Source: Clostridiaceae bacterium Marseille-Q3526 | Lineage (GTDB): Bacteria; Bacillota; Clostridia; Lachnospirales; Lachnospiraceae | Length of the DNA: 64,000 nucleotides | Direction of reading: 5' to 3' | NCBI GenBank assembly: GCA_018223375.1 | Contig: JAGTTS010000001.1 | Coordinates: 124,001-188,000, forward strand | In this document: one piece after another, positions 1 through 8,892 of the stretch | Numbering within the stretch: the stretch's first letter is position 1 | How the letters are laid out: each line of letters opens with the position of its first letter | The notes under the pieces: model-generated | Database searches by the model: none | Told to the model about the DNA's origin: nothing | What the model saw: the letters and a program-made list of their open reading frames with translations, nothing else | Made by a program: the position numbers and the translations under genes

Positions 1-264
1 CTGAGCCAGTCCGTCCGGGCTTGGCTGAACGGCATAGCTTAAATCAATTCCGAACTGATGTCCGTCTCCTAAAAGCTCCTGAAACCGGGGCGTGTCCTCC
101 GGCGTGGAGATGATCAGGATGTCGCGGATTCCTGCGCTCATCAGCACGGAGATCGGATAATAGATCATCGGCTTGTCGTAGATGGGCAGAAGCTGCTTTG
201 ATGTTACCTTTGTAAGCGGATACAGGCGCGTTCCTGAGCCGCCTGCTAAAACGATTCCCTTCAT
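1..264 (-). CDS. rfbA: glucose-1-phosphate thymidylyltransferase, N-terminal part
   Basis: This is the first 88 codons of a gene that leaves the window at the left edge. The protein begins MKGIVLAGGSGTRLYPLTKV, the nucleotide-binding GGSGTRL loop of sugar nucleotidyltransferases, followed by KQLLPIYDKPMIYYPIS, typical of RfbA/RmlA. The family makes dTDP-glucose from glucose-1-phosphate and dTTP, the first step to dTDP-rhamnose for cell-surface polysaccharide. The start is supported by an AAGGAG site 7 nt upstream. It has its own promoter-like sequence (334-362), so it probably opens an rfb operon continuing to the left. The full enzyme is usually about 290 residues. The family call is firm; the rest of the gene cannot be seen. 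Confidence 0.93.
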   Translation of the reverse strand, partial: MKGIVLAGGSGTRLYPLTKVTSKQLLPIYDKPMIYYPISVLMSAGIRDILIISTPEDTPRFQELLGDGHQFGIDLSYAVQPSPDGLAQ

Positions 265-333
265 ATTTCTCTCCTTGTAGTTCTTTGTTCCCTGCGTATT
301 TCCTGCTTTTAGGCAGACTTATGCACTATAGGT

Positions 334-362
334 AATATAGCATAGATAAAAGCGTTAGTAAA
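334..362 (-). promoter_or_regulatory. candidate promoter of rfbA
   Basis: On the minus strand TTTACT (357-362) and TATATT (334-339) are separated by exactly 17 bp, about 70 nt upstream of the rfbA start. Both boxes match sigma-A consensus at four or five of six positions. The call rests on pattern match only. Confidence 0.5.
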
Positions 363-395
363 TGTTTACGGCTTACAAAATCCTTAATATATTAT

Positions 396-445
396 AAAAA
401 AGAAGAGCCTGGGAAGGTATGCGCCCTCTCTGGCCCTGTCTTTTT
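396..445 (-). terminator. weak terminator after the HD-domain gene
   Basis: On the minus strand an imperfect GC-rich hairpin (GGGCC..GAGGG pairing with CCTTCCCAGGCTC) is followed by CTTCTTTTTT. It lies about 30-80 nt past the stop of the HD gene. Several stem mismatches keep confidence low. Confidence 0.4.
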
Positions 446-475
446 CTCTTTCTTTTTATTTCCTGAAAAATTTTT

Positions 476-1144
476 CTAACACAGTTTGCTTCCGTTGGCT
501 GTCAGCTTGAATCTGCATCCCAACACCTCGGCTGCTCTCCGGCACATGAGCATCCTTTCCAGGAAGATCTCAAAATAGTCCATGACAGAACACATGGAAT
601 CATCCAGTTCCAGTTCCATCTGAATCACCTTCTTTTCCTTCTGAATCACCAGCCTGGAGGACAGCGCCGCATAGTTTACCCGATCATGGGCGTCAAAGGA
701 TGCTTTTACCTTATTTCTTACCCTGTTTCTGCGCACATCGGTTTTATCTGCCAGAATCAGAGCCGCTGAGATCGGATCTACGGCAGTTCCTGTCTTTTCA
801 TCGTGATTGCCCACTGCAGACATAACCACCGCCGCCTCCTTCAGAGACATTCCCAGCTCCCGCAGAATCTGCCACCCTAATATTGCTCCTGTGTGGGCAT
901 GATCACAGCGGTTGACACTGTTTCCAATATCGTGCATATAGCCTGCAATCCGGCTCAGTTCCGCCTCCCTGCCGCTGTATCCCAGCTTCTCTAAAATTTT
1001 TCCTGCTGTATCAGCTACCTTGGCGGCGTGGGCAGCAGAGTGGTCTGTGTAACCCAGACTTCCCAGCACCTCGTTTCCCCTCTCTAAAAGAGTATTAATC
1101 TCCTTATTTTTTCGAATCTCTTTGTACGTCAGTTCCTTTTCCAT
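476..1144 (-). CDS. HD-domain phosphohydrolase-like protein
   Basis: A 222-residue protein with an HD metal-binding fold. TDHSAAH (H35, H39), the HD pair in GYMHDIGN (H71, D72), DHAH (H82, H84) and GNHDE (H114, D115) fit the metal-ligand spacing of HD phosphohydrolases. No output or nucleotide-recognition domain is fused, so the substrate cannot be read from sequence; nucleotide or cyclic nucleotide phosphohydrolysis is usual in this superfamily. It is probably soluble, with no signal peptide or membrane segment. It lies 53 nt downstream of the PIN-PhoH gene on the same strand and may be co-transcribed, which would fit RNA or nucleotide metabolism. That link is inference. Confidence 0.8.
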   Translation of the reverse strand: MEKELTYKEIRKNKEINTLLERGNEVLGSLGYTDHSAAHAAKVADTAGKILEKLGYSGREAELSRIAGYMHDIGNSVNRCDHAHTGAILGWQILRELGMSLKEAAVVMSAVGNHDEKTGTAVDPISAALILADKTDVRRNRVRNKVKASFDAHDRVNYAALSSRLVIQKEKKVIQMELELDDSMCSVMDYFEIFLERMLMCRRAAEVLGCRFKLTANGSKLC

Positions 1145-1197
1145 ATCTGATTTCTGTTTTCTCCTGTTTTTCTTCTATCTTCTGTATTCGTTCATCG

Positions 1198-2571
1198 TCA
1201 CATTCTTCGGGCAGCATCCATAGCCAATAGAGAACGCTCGCACTCTGACGCGTCCATGGTGATCTGCCAGCAGAGAGGACTTCCCTTCATATGCTCGGAA
1301 GCGTAGCTTAAACCGTTGGTTCTCTCATCCAGAAACGGTCTGTCTATCTGGTTCGGGTCGCCCAGAAGAATCACTTTTGTATCCTTTCCGGCTCTTGTTA
1401 TGATTCCCTTTGCCTGGCTGGGCGTCATGTTCTGAGCCTCGTCAATCACCAAATATGTCTTTACAATCGAACGGCCCCTGATAAAGTTCAGCGCCTCCGC
1501 CTGAATCAGCCCTCTGTCAAAAATCTCTTCTATTTTTCCCTTTAATTCCTTTTCATCGTCATATCTGTCTGCTTCATCTGAATCAATCAGCTGCTCTAAA
1601 TTATCCATTACCGGCCTTAAAAGAGGAGAAATTTTTTCCTGCTCATCTCCTGGCAGGAAACCGATATCATCGTCAAACTGGGCATTGGGACGGCAGATCA
1701 GCATCCGCCTGTATTCGCCGTTTGGATGATTTAGCAGCTTTTCCAGTCCCACAGCCAGCGCATAAAAGGTTTTGCTGGTTCCTGCCATTCCTTTCACAAT
1801 GACAAGAGGAGCGGAAGCAGCCGGCTGCATTAAAGCCTCCTGGAGAAAACACTGCCCTGCGCTGCGGGGAGTAATGCCATAGGGCTTCTGCTTTCTGTAT
1901 TCTAATTTTTTAATTTTCCCGTTTTCAACACGGCCCAGCTGTGTTTTATCCGGATTCAGTTCATTTCGCAAAATCAGAAATTCATTTTCAAACAGCTCCA
2001 GCTTTATACGGTTTCCCTTCTCATCGGTCTGATAGGCTTCAGAAACAGGGATTCCTTTCTTTTTAAACTCCTTAAAGCTGTCCTCCGGCACATAAGCTTC
2101 CGTTCTGCCCCGGTACTGTTCCTGATCAGCCCGGACCTGCTCAGAGATAAAATCCTCGGCCCTGACTCCCAGAATCTGAGCTTTGATTCTGAGGAGCAGA
2201 TCCTTTGTCACCAGGATGACCTGCCCCTTCTCTGTCCTTGAAAGCCCCTGACAGACTTTTAGAATCCTGTTATCCATCCGCTCCTCCGGAAGATCTTCCG
2301 GAAGTACTTCGTTAATAAAGTTCTTTTCTATGTTTAATCTGCCCCCTGATGGGAGTTCTACGCCTTCTGTCAGGTCCCCATTCTGTCTCAGCCGTTCTAA
2401 TAAACGAATTGCCGCCCTTGCATTGGCTCCTTTTTCCCCATCTGCATTTTTCAGATGATCCAGCTCCTCCAACACAGCCAGGGGAAGGACTACCCGGTGT
2501 TCTTCAAAACGTTCTATGGCATCCGGAGCCTGAATTAATACATTCGTGTCTAATACATATGTTTTAATCAT
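1198..2571 (-). CDS. PIN domain-PhoH family ATPase (YlaK type)
   Basis: A 457-residue two-domain protein. Residues 1-150 form a PIN ribonuclease domain (VLDTNVLIQ with D8, an LEELD acidic site near 34-38, D100 and D124). Residues about 230-450 form a PhoH ATPase with a P-loop at 261-268, LVIDEAQ (374-380) and GDPNQID (404-410). This architecture is known from B. subtilis YlaK and mycobacterial PhoH2, which couple RNA unwinding to cleavage. The P-loop reads GMAGTSKT, with Ser where the GK(T/S) motif normally has Gly; the DNA shows AGC for that codon. No membrane segment is seen, so it should be cytoplasmic. The RNA target is unknown. Family assignment is secure. Confidence 0.92.
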   Translation of the reverse strand: MIKTYVLDTNVLIQAPDAIERFEEHRVVLPLAVLEELDHLKNADGEKGANARAAIRLLERLRQNGDLTEGVELPSGGRLNIEKNFINEVLPEDLPEERMDNRILKVCQGLSRTEKGQVILVTKDLLLRIKAQILGVRAEDFISEQVRADQEQYRGRTEAYVPEDSFKEFKKKGIPVSEAYQTDEKGNRIKLELFENEFLILRNELNPDKTQLGRVENGKIKKLEYRKQKPYGITPRSAGQCFLQEALMQPAASAPLVIVKGMAGTSKTFYALAVGLEKLLNHPNGEYRRMLICRPNAQFDDDIGFLPGDEQEKISPLLRPVMDNLEQLIDSDEADRYDDEKELKGKIEEIFDRGLIQAEALNFIRGRSIVKTYLVIDEAQNMTPSQAKGIITRAGKDTKVILLGDPNQIDRPFLDERTNGLSYASEHMKGSPLCWQITMDASECERSLLAMDAARRM

Positions 2572-2752
2572 CCAAATTTCCCTTTCCTATTCCTCCATGG
2601 AGGTTTTTCCCTTCAGAAGCGTACTGTTATCGTATCATTTCTAAGTAAAATCAAAAGGGATGTTTGGGAAAAAGAGCGTAAATTTTTTTATCAAAAAAAG
2701 AAGCTCTCCGCCAGATTCGCTGGATTCAGAAAGCTTCTTTTTCTTATCATTA

Positions 2753-3508
2753 TTACAGTACCATGGCCATTTTTATCAGGCCGATGACCAGCAGGTGGGC
2801 TGGATAATAGAGATAGAAAAACCATTTCTGCGCTTTTCCCGCTCTCCCGCCCCGGTTCGTCTCCTTCCCATTATAAAGAAACAGGATGGTAAGGCAGGCC
2901 GCCGCAGGGCCGGCAGAGGAGAGGACTGTATGAATCAGGGCCTCCACAGGGCTTAAAAGAAGTCCGCAGACGCTGACAAACGTAAAAACTGCGTACAGAA
3001 TGACCACATACCAGCAGGCCTTCTTTCTGGCCTCCCAGTCCTCCCCTGCGTTCCAGAACAGCAGAGTGAAGAGAGGCGCCATCACCGGCCAGTCGCAGAG
3101 GCCGCTGGCAAATACAATTAAAATCCCCAGAACCAGCCGTTTTCCCGCAAACCTGTCGTCGGTTCTTACCACCAGCAGCAGAAAGCAGAGAAGGAGCGTA
3201 AACATCATATTAAACGTCATAAGCCGGAACACCAGAAAAAATGGCAGCTGGGAGAGGACTGCGCCAAACAGCAGCCTCTCTCCATAGCGCCTTTTAGAGC
3301 TGGTATACCGAAACCCCTCCGCCAGGAAAAAACACATGACAGCGGCGGTAAAATATCCGATATTTACTAAAAGACTGCACAGAAGGCCAGGCGGCAGCAA
3401 AGCTGCAGCCGCGTGGTTTCCCGTCATGGTCAAAATGGCGATGAACTTCACCGCCTCTCTGCTGAGGCCATTACCTATCAGATGGTTATTTCTCTGGTCT
3501 GTCATCAC
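2753..3508 (-). CDS. TraX-family integral membrane protein (putative acyltransferase)
   Basis: A 251-residue protein, almost entirely hydrophobic, with about eight membrane segments. The N-terminus SREAVKFIAILTMTGNHAAA resembles the TraX family opening, where a conserved His follows the first helix. TraX is the F-pilin acetylase; Firmicutes homologues occur near surface-polysaccharide genes and are thought to acylate glycans, although that is unproven. Its ATG overlaps the stop of the upstream glycosyltransferase by 4 bp (ATGA), so translation is probably coupled, and it is last in the polysaccharide operon. From context I infer modification of the exported glycan; F-pilus biology is very unlikely here. 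Confidence 0.78.
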   Translation of the reverse strand: MMTDQRNNHLIGNGLSREAVKFIAILTMTGNHAAAALLPPGLLCSLLVNIGYFTAAVMCFFLAEGFRYTSSKRRYGERLLFGAVLSQLPFFLVFRLMTFNMMFTLLLCFLLLVVRTDDRFAGKRLVLGILIVFASGLCDWPVMAPLFTLLFWNAGEDWEARKKACWYVVILYAVFTFVSVCGLLLSPVEALIHTVLSSAGPAAACLTILFLYNGKETNRGGRAGKAQKWFFYLYYPAHLLVIGLIKMAMVL

Positions 3509-6500
3509 TCAAAATCCTCCCGGATTACCTCCCAGGCCGCGTCGATGCTGAAGTGATCTCTGATATAGCTCTGAGTCTTTTCTGCCAGCTCTCTGAGCTT
3601 TTCTGTGTCGCTGTACGTTTTAACCACCGTATCGGCGAAGGCCTCCGGCTGATCCTCTACTAAAAGCACATCCTCTACGCCGGGAATTCCTTCGCTGCCC
3701 ACAGAGGTGGTGACGATAGGCGCTCCGTTGTAGATAGCCTCCACCACCTTGCCCTTGACGCCTGCGCCGTACCGGAGAGGAACCACCACCAGACGGCAGG
3801 TCCTGTAAAGCTCAGAAAGCTCCTCCTCGCTGACAAAGCCCTTCACGACAATGCCGTTTCCAGGCTGTTCCAGGGCCTTAATCTCCTCTGTCACCTTAGA
3901 ACCTACAATGTAGAAATTCACAGACAGTTTTTCCCGGATCAGCGGGAATACCTCTCTTGCAAACCATAAAACGGCGTCCGCGTTCGGCGGATGGGCAAAG
4001 CCTCCCACAAACAGCAGGCCCTCCCTCTTCTCAAAGTCCAGATTCAGATTGTTTAAGAAGTCCTCGTACACATAGGCTGTGATCGCCTTGGCCTTCACCG
4101 TGTCGTCAATCTCATGGATCGCCTCAATCTCCACCTCCGACGGATAGTAAGACACCGCCGCCTTGTGCATCAGGGTAAATTCAATGGATTTCCAGTAGTC
4201 GGAATCCCGCTTTTTCGCCGGATCTCCAGTCAGCTCATATTCCCTGAACTCCCGCAGGAAATGCAGATCGTGGCCGTAGAAGATGATCTTCATATTGGTA
4301 TGCTCTGCAATGTAATCTACGTACTTTGTGGCAATGTGGGGCCTGTTCAGATAGGCTGCCGTAATCTCGTTCCCATTTTTATCCAGCCAGTCCCAGATGC
4401 CCGTCACATAATCCTGGCCGTAGAGGATCTCGATTCCCATCTGCTGCAGAGTCGTGGAATAAGGCTCCTCATGAAGGTAATTGTCCCCTAAAAACTTGAC
4501 CACATATCCCTTTTTCAGGAACATCTTCAGGTACTGGAACGTGGTCTTCGATCCTGCGTCACGGTCAAAGGTAGGCACGTAGTGATCCACCACCAGGATG
4601 ATTTTCTTGCCCTGGCTGCGCTCTCTGGCACGGAATGGATTTGGATTTCCCGTGTTGACGCACTGCTTCTTAAACTCTTCTGCCCACTTTTCCTTCAGCT
4701 TTTCGCTGTTCTCCACCTGGTACCGCTTTAAGCCGCTTCCGTTGACGTCCGTGCCGTTGGAAACGCCCTCGAAGTGGATGACCTTGGAGAGGGGCTGGTA
4801 AACCACTCTGTATCCCGCCTTTCTCACCTCGAAAGCCAGGTCAGAGTCCTCACAGTAGGCCGGGGCAAACCGCTCATCAAAACCGCCGATCTGCTTCCAC
4901 AGCTTCACAGACAGCAGAATAGCCGCTCCGGAAATATAGTCCACATCTTTGACGTAGTTGTATTCCGCCTTGTCCGGATCGTCCAGGCGGCCGTAATTCC
5001 AGCCGGAACCGTCGCTCCAGATAATTCCGCCTGCCTCCTGGAGCCGTCCGTCGGGATATACCAGCTTGGATCCCACCATTCCGATGGTGCCGTCAGACTC
5101 AATGAGGCGGACCAGAGAGCTTAACCACCCCTCCGTCACCTGGGTGTCGTTGTTTAAGAACATCACATATTTTCCCCTGGCTGCCTCGGCCGCCTGGTTG
5201 CAGTTCCTTAAAAATCCCTGGTTTGTCTTGTTCCGGCGGATGACCAGGTTCTCGGCAAACTCCGATAAATGCTCTGTGGCGTCTGTGGACACGTCATCCG
5301 CGATAATCACCTCGTAGCTCACGTCCTTCGTATGCTCTAAAATCGAGGCCAGACAGAGATAGGTGTAGTGGATCTGGTTGTACACCGGGATCACGATGGA
5401 AACCATCGGATGCTCCTCTTTCGGAAATACCAGCTTTCCGTAGGTCAGGTACTCGTCCCCAATCTCAAAGTGTCCCTTAATGCGGTTCTTCCCCTCGTCT
5501 GTGGTGTACAGTTTCAGGCTGGAGGCCGGGTGAAGCACCGTATTTTTCACATAGCCCAGCTTCTTTCTCTTTACCGTACCTTTCGGAACCGCTCTGTTAA
5601 AGGCCTGTCCTGCCTTTCTTCTGGCCTTGAAAATCAGGGCCTCGTGGCGGTTTAAGTAAGAAAGTGTTTTTCCCATCTCCCCGATTTCCCGGCGCAGATC
5701 CCCGATCATGGTCTCCAGATTCGCCACATGGTTGTTCGTCAGGCGCTGAACCTCCTGGGCCTTTCTGAGGGCAATGTCCTTCTCCGCGTTCTCCGCCTTC
5801 AGCTGGCTGAGCCGGTCTTTTACCCGCTCCATCTCCTGTTCTGCCTGGCGCAGCTCCTTCATGGTCTTAGTGGAAACGTAGTAATTGTCCTGAAGGATCC
5901 TCTGATTCTCCCCATGGACATAGCTCTGGAAGGACCGCTCCATCGCCTCACAGACAGGAAACAGCTTCGCATCCAGGGAAAATTCTGTCAGGAACTCACT
6001 GCGTTCCGGAAACAGATCTGCAAGCATCGGACGGTGATCCTCATAAAAATAGAAGAGAACCCTGTACTTCAGGAAGCTCACCGGCACAGGAAACGGAAAT
6101 ACCCACTCGTAGTCCAGAGCTATGGGAATCTCCTCCAGAGCCTCCCCGCCCTCCTCATATTCTGGATTCCGGCACATCATAACGTTGTCAAACAGAGCGT
6201 CTGCATTGGCGGTCCGAAACGACGTCTCCTGTTCTCCAAACGCCTCCTCAAAGGCTTTTTTCTGCTCTTCAAAGGAAGAAATCTCCGCCTTCTCTCCGGC
6301 CGCCGGCTGTCCGAACACCTCCAGAAACTCCGGCGTCACGTTGAATTCAGACACATACTCCAAACGGCAGGAAACAGCCGTGTCAAGGGCCTCTTTTACC
6401 GCCTGCTTCACACGCTCCCGCCTGTCTTCCTGCGCTTCTCCGGCTGCCGGGGAAACTGCTTCCCCCAGCCGCTTAGACAGCGTGTCCCCTGTCAGGAAGG

Positions 6501-6735
6501 GGAACCGGGCCGTACGCCCGCCGTCTCTGATTTCAGGCTTTAAAAAAGTCAGCCGTCCGCTCTCCTCAGAAAGCAGACGGTATTTTTCTTCAAAGGAACG
6601 GATATGGGCCTCTCCCTCCGGGCAGAGAGCCGTTTTATCCACTGTCTTTTCTCCCTGCTCCAGCCGGATAGCCGTCTTAATCTGAAAGTCCTTCCGCCTG
6701 GTTCCGTTATATTTTACATAAATGGTCTCTGCCAT
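3505..6735 (-). CDS. large bifunctional glycosyltransferase (GT2 plus GT4) with coiled coil
   Basis: A 1076-residue protein. Residues 1-290 are an N-terminal region I do not recognise. A charged coiled coil follows at about 293-360. A GT2 domain spans about 443-660 (VSIVIPVYNQ, FLNNDTQV as the metal-binding acidic motif near 527-534, IGGFDERF and YCEDSDL near 616-632). A GT4-like domain spans about 710-1076 (LVVDHYVPTFDRDAGSKT, LLFVGGFAHPPNADA, and a C-terminal helix with GVKGKVVEAI). Such tandem transferases extend rhamnan or similar surface polysaccharides from nucleotide sugars in the cytoplasm. Only 3 nt separate it from the methyltransferase upstream and it overlaps TraX downstream. Sugar specificity cannot be read; the nearby rfbA makes dTDP-rhamnose a plausible donor. 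Confidence 0.9.
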   Translation of the reverse strand: MAETIYVKYNGTRRKDFQIKTAIRLEQGEKTVDKTALCPEGEAHIRSFEEKYRLLSEESGRLTFLKPEIRDGGRTARFPFLTGDTLSKRLGEAVSPAAGEAQEDRRERVKQAVKEALDTAVSCRLEYVSEFNVTPEFLEVFGQPAAGEKAEISSFEEQKKAFEEAFGEQETSFRTANADALFDNVMMCRNPEYEEGGEALEEIPIALDYEWVFPFPVPVSFLKYRVLFYFYEDHRPMLADLFPERSEFLTEFSLDAKLFPVCEAMERSFQSYVHGENQRILQDNYYVSTKTMKELRQAEQEMERVKDRLSQLKAENAEKDIALRKAQEVQRLTNNHVANLETMIGDLRREIGEMGKTLSYLNRHEALIFKARRKAGQAFNRAVPKGTVKRKKLGYVKNTVLHPASSLKLYTTDEGKNRIKGHFEIGDEYLTYGKLVFPKEEHPMVSIVIPVYNQIHYTYLCLASILEHTKDVSYEVIIADDVSTDATEHLSEFAENLVIRRNKTNQGFLRNCNQAAEAARGKYVMFLNNDTQVTEGWLSSLVRLIESDGTIGMVGSKLVYPDGRLQEAGGIIWSDGSGWNYGRLDDPDKAEYNYVKDVDYISGAAILLSVKLWKQIGGFDERFAPAYCEDSDLAFEVRKAGYRVVYQPLSKVIHFEGVSNGTDVNGSGLKRYQVENSEKLKEKWAEEFKKQCVNTGNPNPFRARERSQGKKIILVVDHYVPTFDRDAGSKTTFQYLKMFLKKGYVVKFLGDNYLHEEPYSTTLQQMGIEILYGQDYVTGIWDWLDKNGNEITAAYLNRPHIATKYVDYIAEHTNMKIIFYGHDLHFLREFREYELTGDPAKKRDSDYWKSIEFTLMHKAAVSYYPSEVEIEAIHEIDDTVKAKAITAYVYEDFLNNLNLDFEKREGLLFVGGFAHPPNADAVLWFAREVFPLIREKLSVNFYIVGSKVTEEIKALEQPGNGIVVKGFVSEEELSELYRTCRLVVVPLRYGAGVKGKVVEAIYNGAPIVTTSVGSEGIPGVEDVLLVEDQPEAFADTVVKTYSDTEKLRELAEKTQSYIRDHFSIDAAWEVIREDFE

Positions 6736-6738
6736 GGC

Positions 6739-7506
6739 CTACTCTCCTTTTTTCCAGATAATAAGAAAGGAATCCGCAAAATTAGCAAACTGTCCGTTCT
6801 CACAGGCGGCCTCAAACTCGGCTCCCACGTCGACGGACGGATACTCCGGGAAATCATACAGCGTATGGATTCCAGCCAGCTCCCCCTTTGACGGAAGGCA
6901 GCGGTCTGAGTAAATCACAGTCGGAACCCGGTAATCCGGCATGGGATAGTAAAAGGCGCATCCGGGAAACAGCGCGGACAGGCGGTTTCTTGTAAGACTT
7001 ACCTGATCCCTCTTCCCTCCGGCCAGATATTTCAGTCCGAACCGGTTGCAGACGGCGGCTGTCACCGTTCCGCCAGGCTTTGCCAGATCCCGCAGGATTT
7101 CCGCCCACTGGTCCTCAGGCTCTTGAAAGCCCCCTGCACAGACCACATAATCGTATCTCTTTCCCGCCTGAAGCAGCTCCCGCAGCGGACCTCCCACGCA
7201 GGAAACAGGCGCTCCCTCAGAGGTATCCGGAAATCTCTCCCTGACTATGTCCAGCTGTTCCTCAGACTCGTCCCACACCGTTACCGCTTTTACACGTCTT
7301 TTAAAAAGCCCTGTCAGAGCGCCGTAATCGGCTCCCACCTGCAAAAGCTCTCCGTCTGCCTGAAACTCATACCACTCCAGAAGGTTTTCCCTGAGAGGAG
7401 AGAGGGCCATAAAGCAGTCCAGATCCACGCAGCTGTTCAGGGCCGCCGTCCTGTCGTCCCCGTATTCCCTTATAAGGGAAATCAGTTTCTTATTTAAGTC
7501 CTTCAT
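6739..7506 (-). CDS. class I SAM-dependent methyltransferase of the polysaccharide operon
   Basis: A 255-residue protein with a Rossmann-type SAM site: LLQVGADYGALTGLF (motif I), an acidic residue after the second strand (AVTVWDESEE), and YDYVVCAGGFQEPE (motif IV-like). A late segment, PGGTVTAAVCNRFGLKYLAGG, is typical of methyltransferases found with Wzt-type exporters and glycosyltransferases. It lies 12 nt after the ABC ATPase gene and 3 nt before the glycosyltransferase, so it belongs to the same operon and may methylate a glycan or cap its non-reducing end. The substrate is inferred from context only. Confidence 0.8.
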   Translation of the reverse strand: MKDLNKKLISLIREYGDDRTAALNSCVDLDCFMALSPLRENLLEWYEFQADGELLQVGADYGALTGLFKRRVKAVTVWDESEEQLDIVRERFPDTSEGAPVSCVGGPLRELLQAGKRYDYVVCAGGFQEPEDQWAEILRDLAKPGGTVTAAVCNRFGLKYLAGGKRDQVSLTRNRLSALFPGCAFYYPMPDYRVPTVIYSDRCLPSKGELAGIHTLYDFPEYPSVDVGAEFEAACENGQFANFADSFLIIWKKGE

Positions 7507-7518
7507 GCTCCGCCTCCT

Positions 7519-8892
7519 TTACTCTTCCGCCCTGGTAAGCTTCGTCTCCACCTGAGACTCCATGTCGTAGACGCCTACTGTATTCTTGTTGGAAATGACG
7601 GTAATGTTCGCCACGTCATAGAGGCGGTGGTACACCACGTGCTCCCCGTTCTCAAAGCCGGTGCAGCTCATGGACAGAAGGTACTCTCCGCCCTGCAGAG
7701 TCATTTTCTGGGTGAAGGATACCTCGTAGACGTCCCCCTTCTTCACAGGCTTCACATCCGTTCCCTCAAACATGGTGTTGGTTCCCGACAGATCCGTGCC
7801 CTTTTTGTCCTTGATCGTGTAGGTGAAAATCGGGGCCTGGATCTCTGTATTGAAACGGATTTTTTCTTTAATTGTGAACATCTCCCCCTTCAAAAGAAGG
7901 TTGGTCAGATTCCCCCGCTCATCGCACAGCCCCAAGTCAATGATCTCGGCCCTTCCATCTCCGTACTCTGTCCTGTTTCCGTTGATCGTAATCTTATCCT
8001 TCATCAGGCCTGGTTTCTGTCCAGATTCATTCTGTCTTTCCGCAGCGGACAAAATCTCCTGTCCGTCCTTTCCTGAACCGGAAATTCCCTCCCCGGAAAA
8101 GTCGTTCATCTGGGCCAGCTCCTCGTTCAGGGAATCCAGCTGTCCCGCCAGAATCTTCTTGTAAAGATCCACCATTTTTCCGGCTGGTCCCTCAGCCACA
8201 AATTCTCCTCGGTTTAACAGCACTACTTTATCACAGTACTTGATCACACTTCCCATATCGTGGGTAACCATGACAATGGTCGTGCCATTTTTCCTCAGCT
8301 CGTCCATTCTCCGGTAGCACTTGGACTGGAAAAATACGTCCCCCACAGACAGCGCCTCGTCTACAATCAGAATCTCCGGCTCCACGTTGATGGAGAGCGC
8401 GAAGGCCAGACGGACGAACATACCGCTGGAGTAGGTCTTTACCGGCTGATACACAAAGTCCCCGATATCGGCAAATTCCAGAATGTCCGGGAGCTTCTCA
8501 TCCATCTCTTTCTTGGAAAAGCCCATCATGGTTCCGTTCATGTAAATATTTTCAATTCCTGTGTAGTCCTGGTTAAAACCGGCTCCCAGCTCCAGAAGGG
8601 CGGAAATCTTTCCGTCCACCTGTACTTCCCCGGACGTGGGGGTGAGAACTCCCGTAATAATCTTTAAAATCGTGGATTTTCCGGATCCGTTGGTTCCGAT
8701 GATTCCCACCGTCTCTCCCTTCTTCACATTAAAGGAAAGGTTCTGAAGGGCATAAAAATCCTTGTGATAATTTTTATGAGTCACGCTCAAAGATTCCTTT
8801 AACCTGTCAATGGGCTTGTCATACAGACGGTAAATCTTGGTCACATCCCTGACGGTGATGGCGTTTGTCTCTGGTTCATTCTGTTTATTCAA
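7519..8892 (-). CDS. polysaccharide ABC exporter ATPase (Wzt/TagH type) with C-terminal glycan-binding domain
   Basis: A 457-residue ATPase of the O-antigen/teichoic acid export class. Walker A is GTNGSGKST (66-74), the signature is YSSGMFVRLAFA, and Walker B is ILIVDEAL. After the ATPase (to about 250) comes a linker and a beta-rich domain (about 300-457) resembling Wzt C-terminal domains, which recognise the modified end of the finished polymer. The start is TTG, preceded by AAGGA at 8 nt. Such ATPases work with a Wzm/TagG permease, usually encoded just upstream. Here the upstream neighbour is a lipoprotein on the same strand and no permease gene is in the window, so the partner must be elsewhere. 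Confidence 0.9.
   Translation of the reverse strand: MNKQNEPETNAITVRDVTKIYRLYDKPIDRLKESLSVTHKNYHKDFYALQNLSFNVKKGETVGIIGTNGSGKSTILKIITGVLTPTSGEVQVDGKISALLELGAGFNQDYTGIENIYMNGTMMGFSKKEMDEKLPDILEFADIGDFVYQPVKTYSSGMFVRLAFALSINVEPEILIVDEALSVGDVFFQSKCYRRMDELRKNGTTIVMVTHDMGSVIKYCDKVVLLNRGEFVAEGPAGKMVDLYKKILAGQLDSLNEELAQMNDFSGEGISGSGKDGQEILSAAERQNESGQKPGLMKDKITINGNRTEYGDGRAEIIDLGLCDERGNLTNLLLKGEMFTIKEKIRFNTEIQAPIFTYTIKDKKGTDLSGTNTMFEGTDVKPVKKGDVYEVSFTQKMTLQGGEYLLSMSCTGFENGEHVVYHRLYDVANITVISNKNTVGVYDMESQVETKLTRAEE

Noticed and set aside
5728..6543. 271-codon plus-strand frame opposite the large glycosyltransferase gene
   Set aside because: Low-complexity Leu/Arg-rich translation with no domain, no ribosome site, and complete overlap with a well-supported gene.
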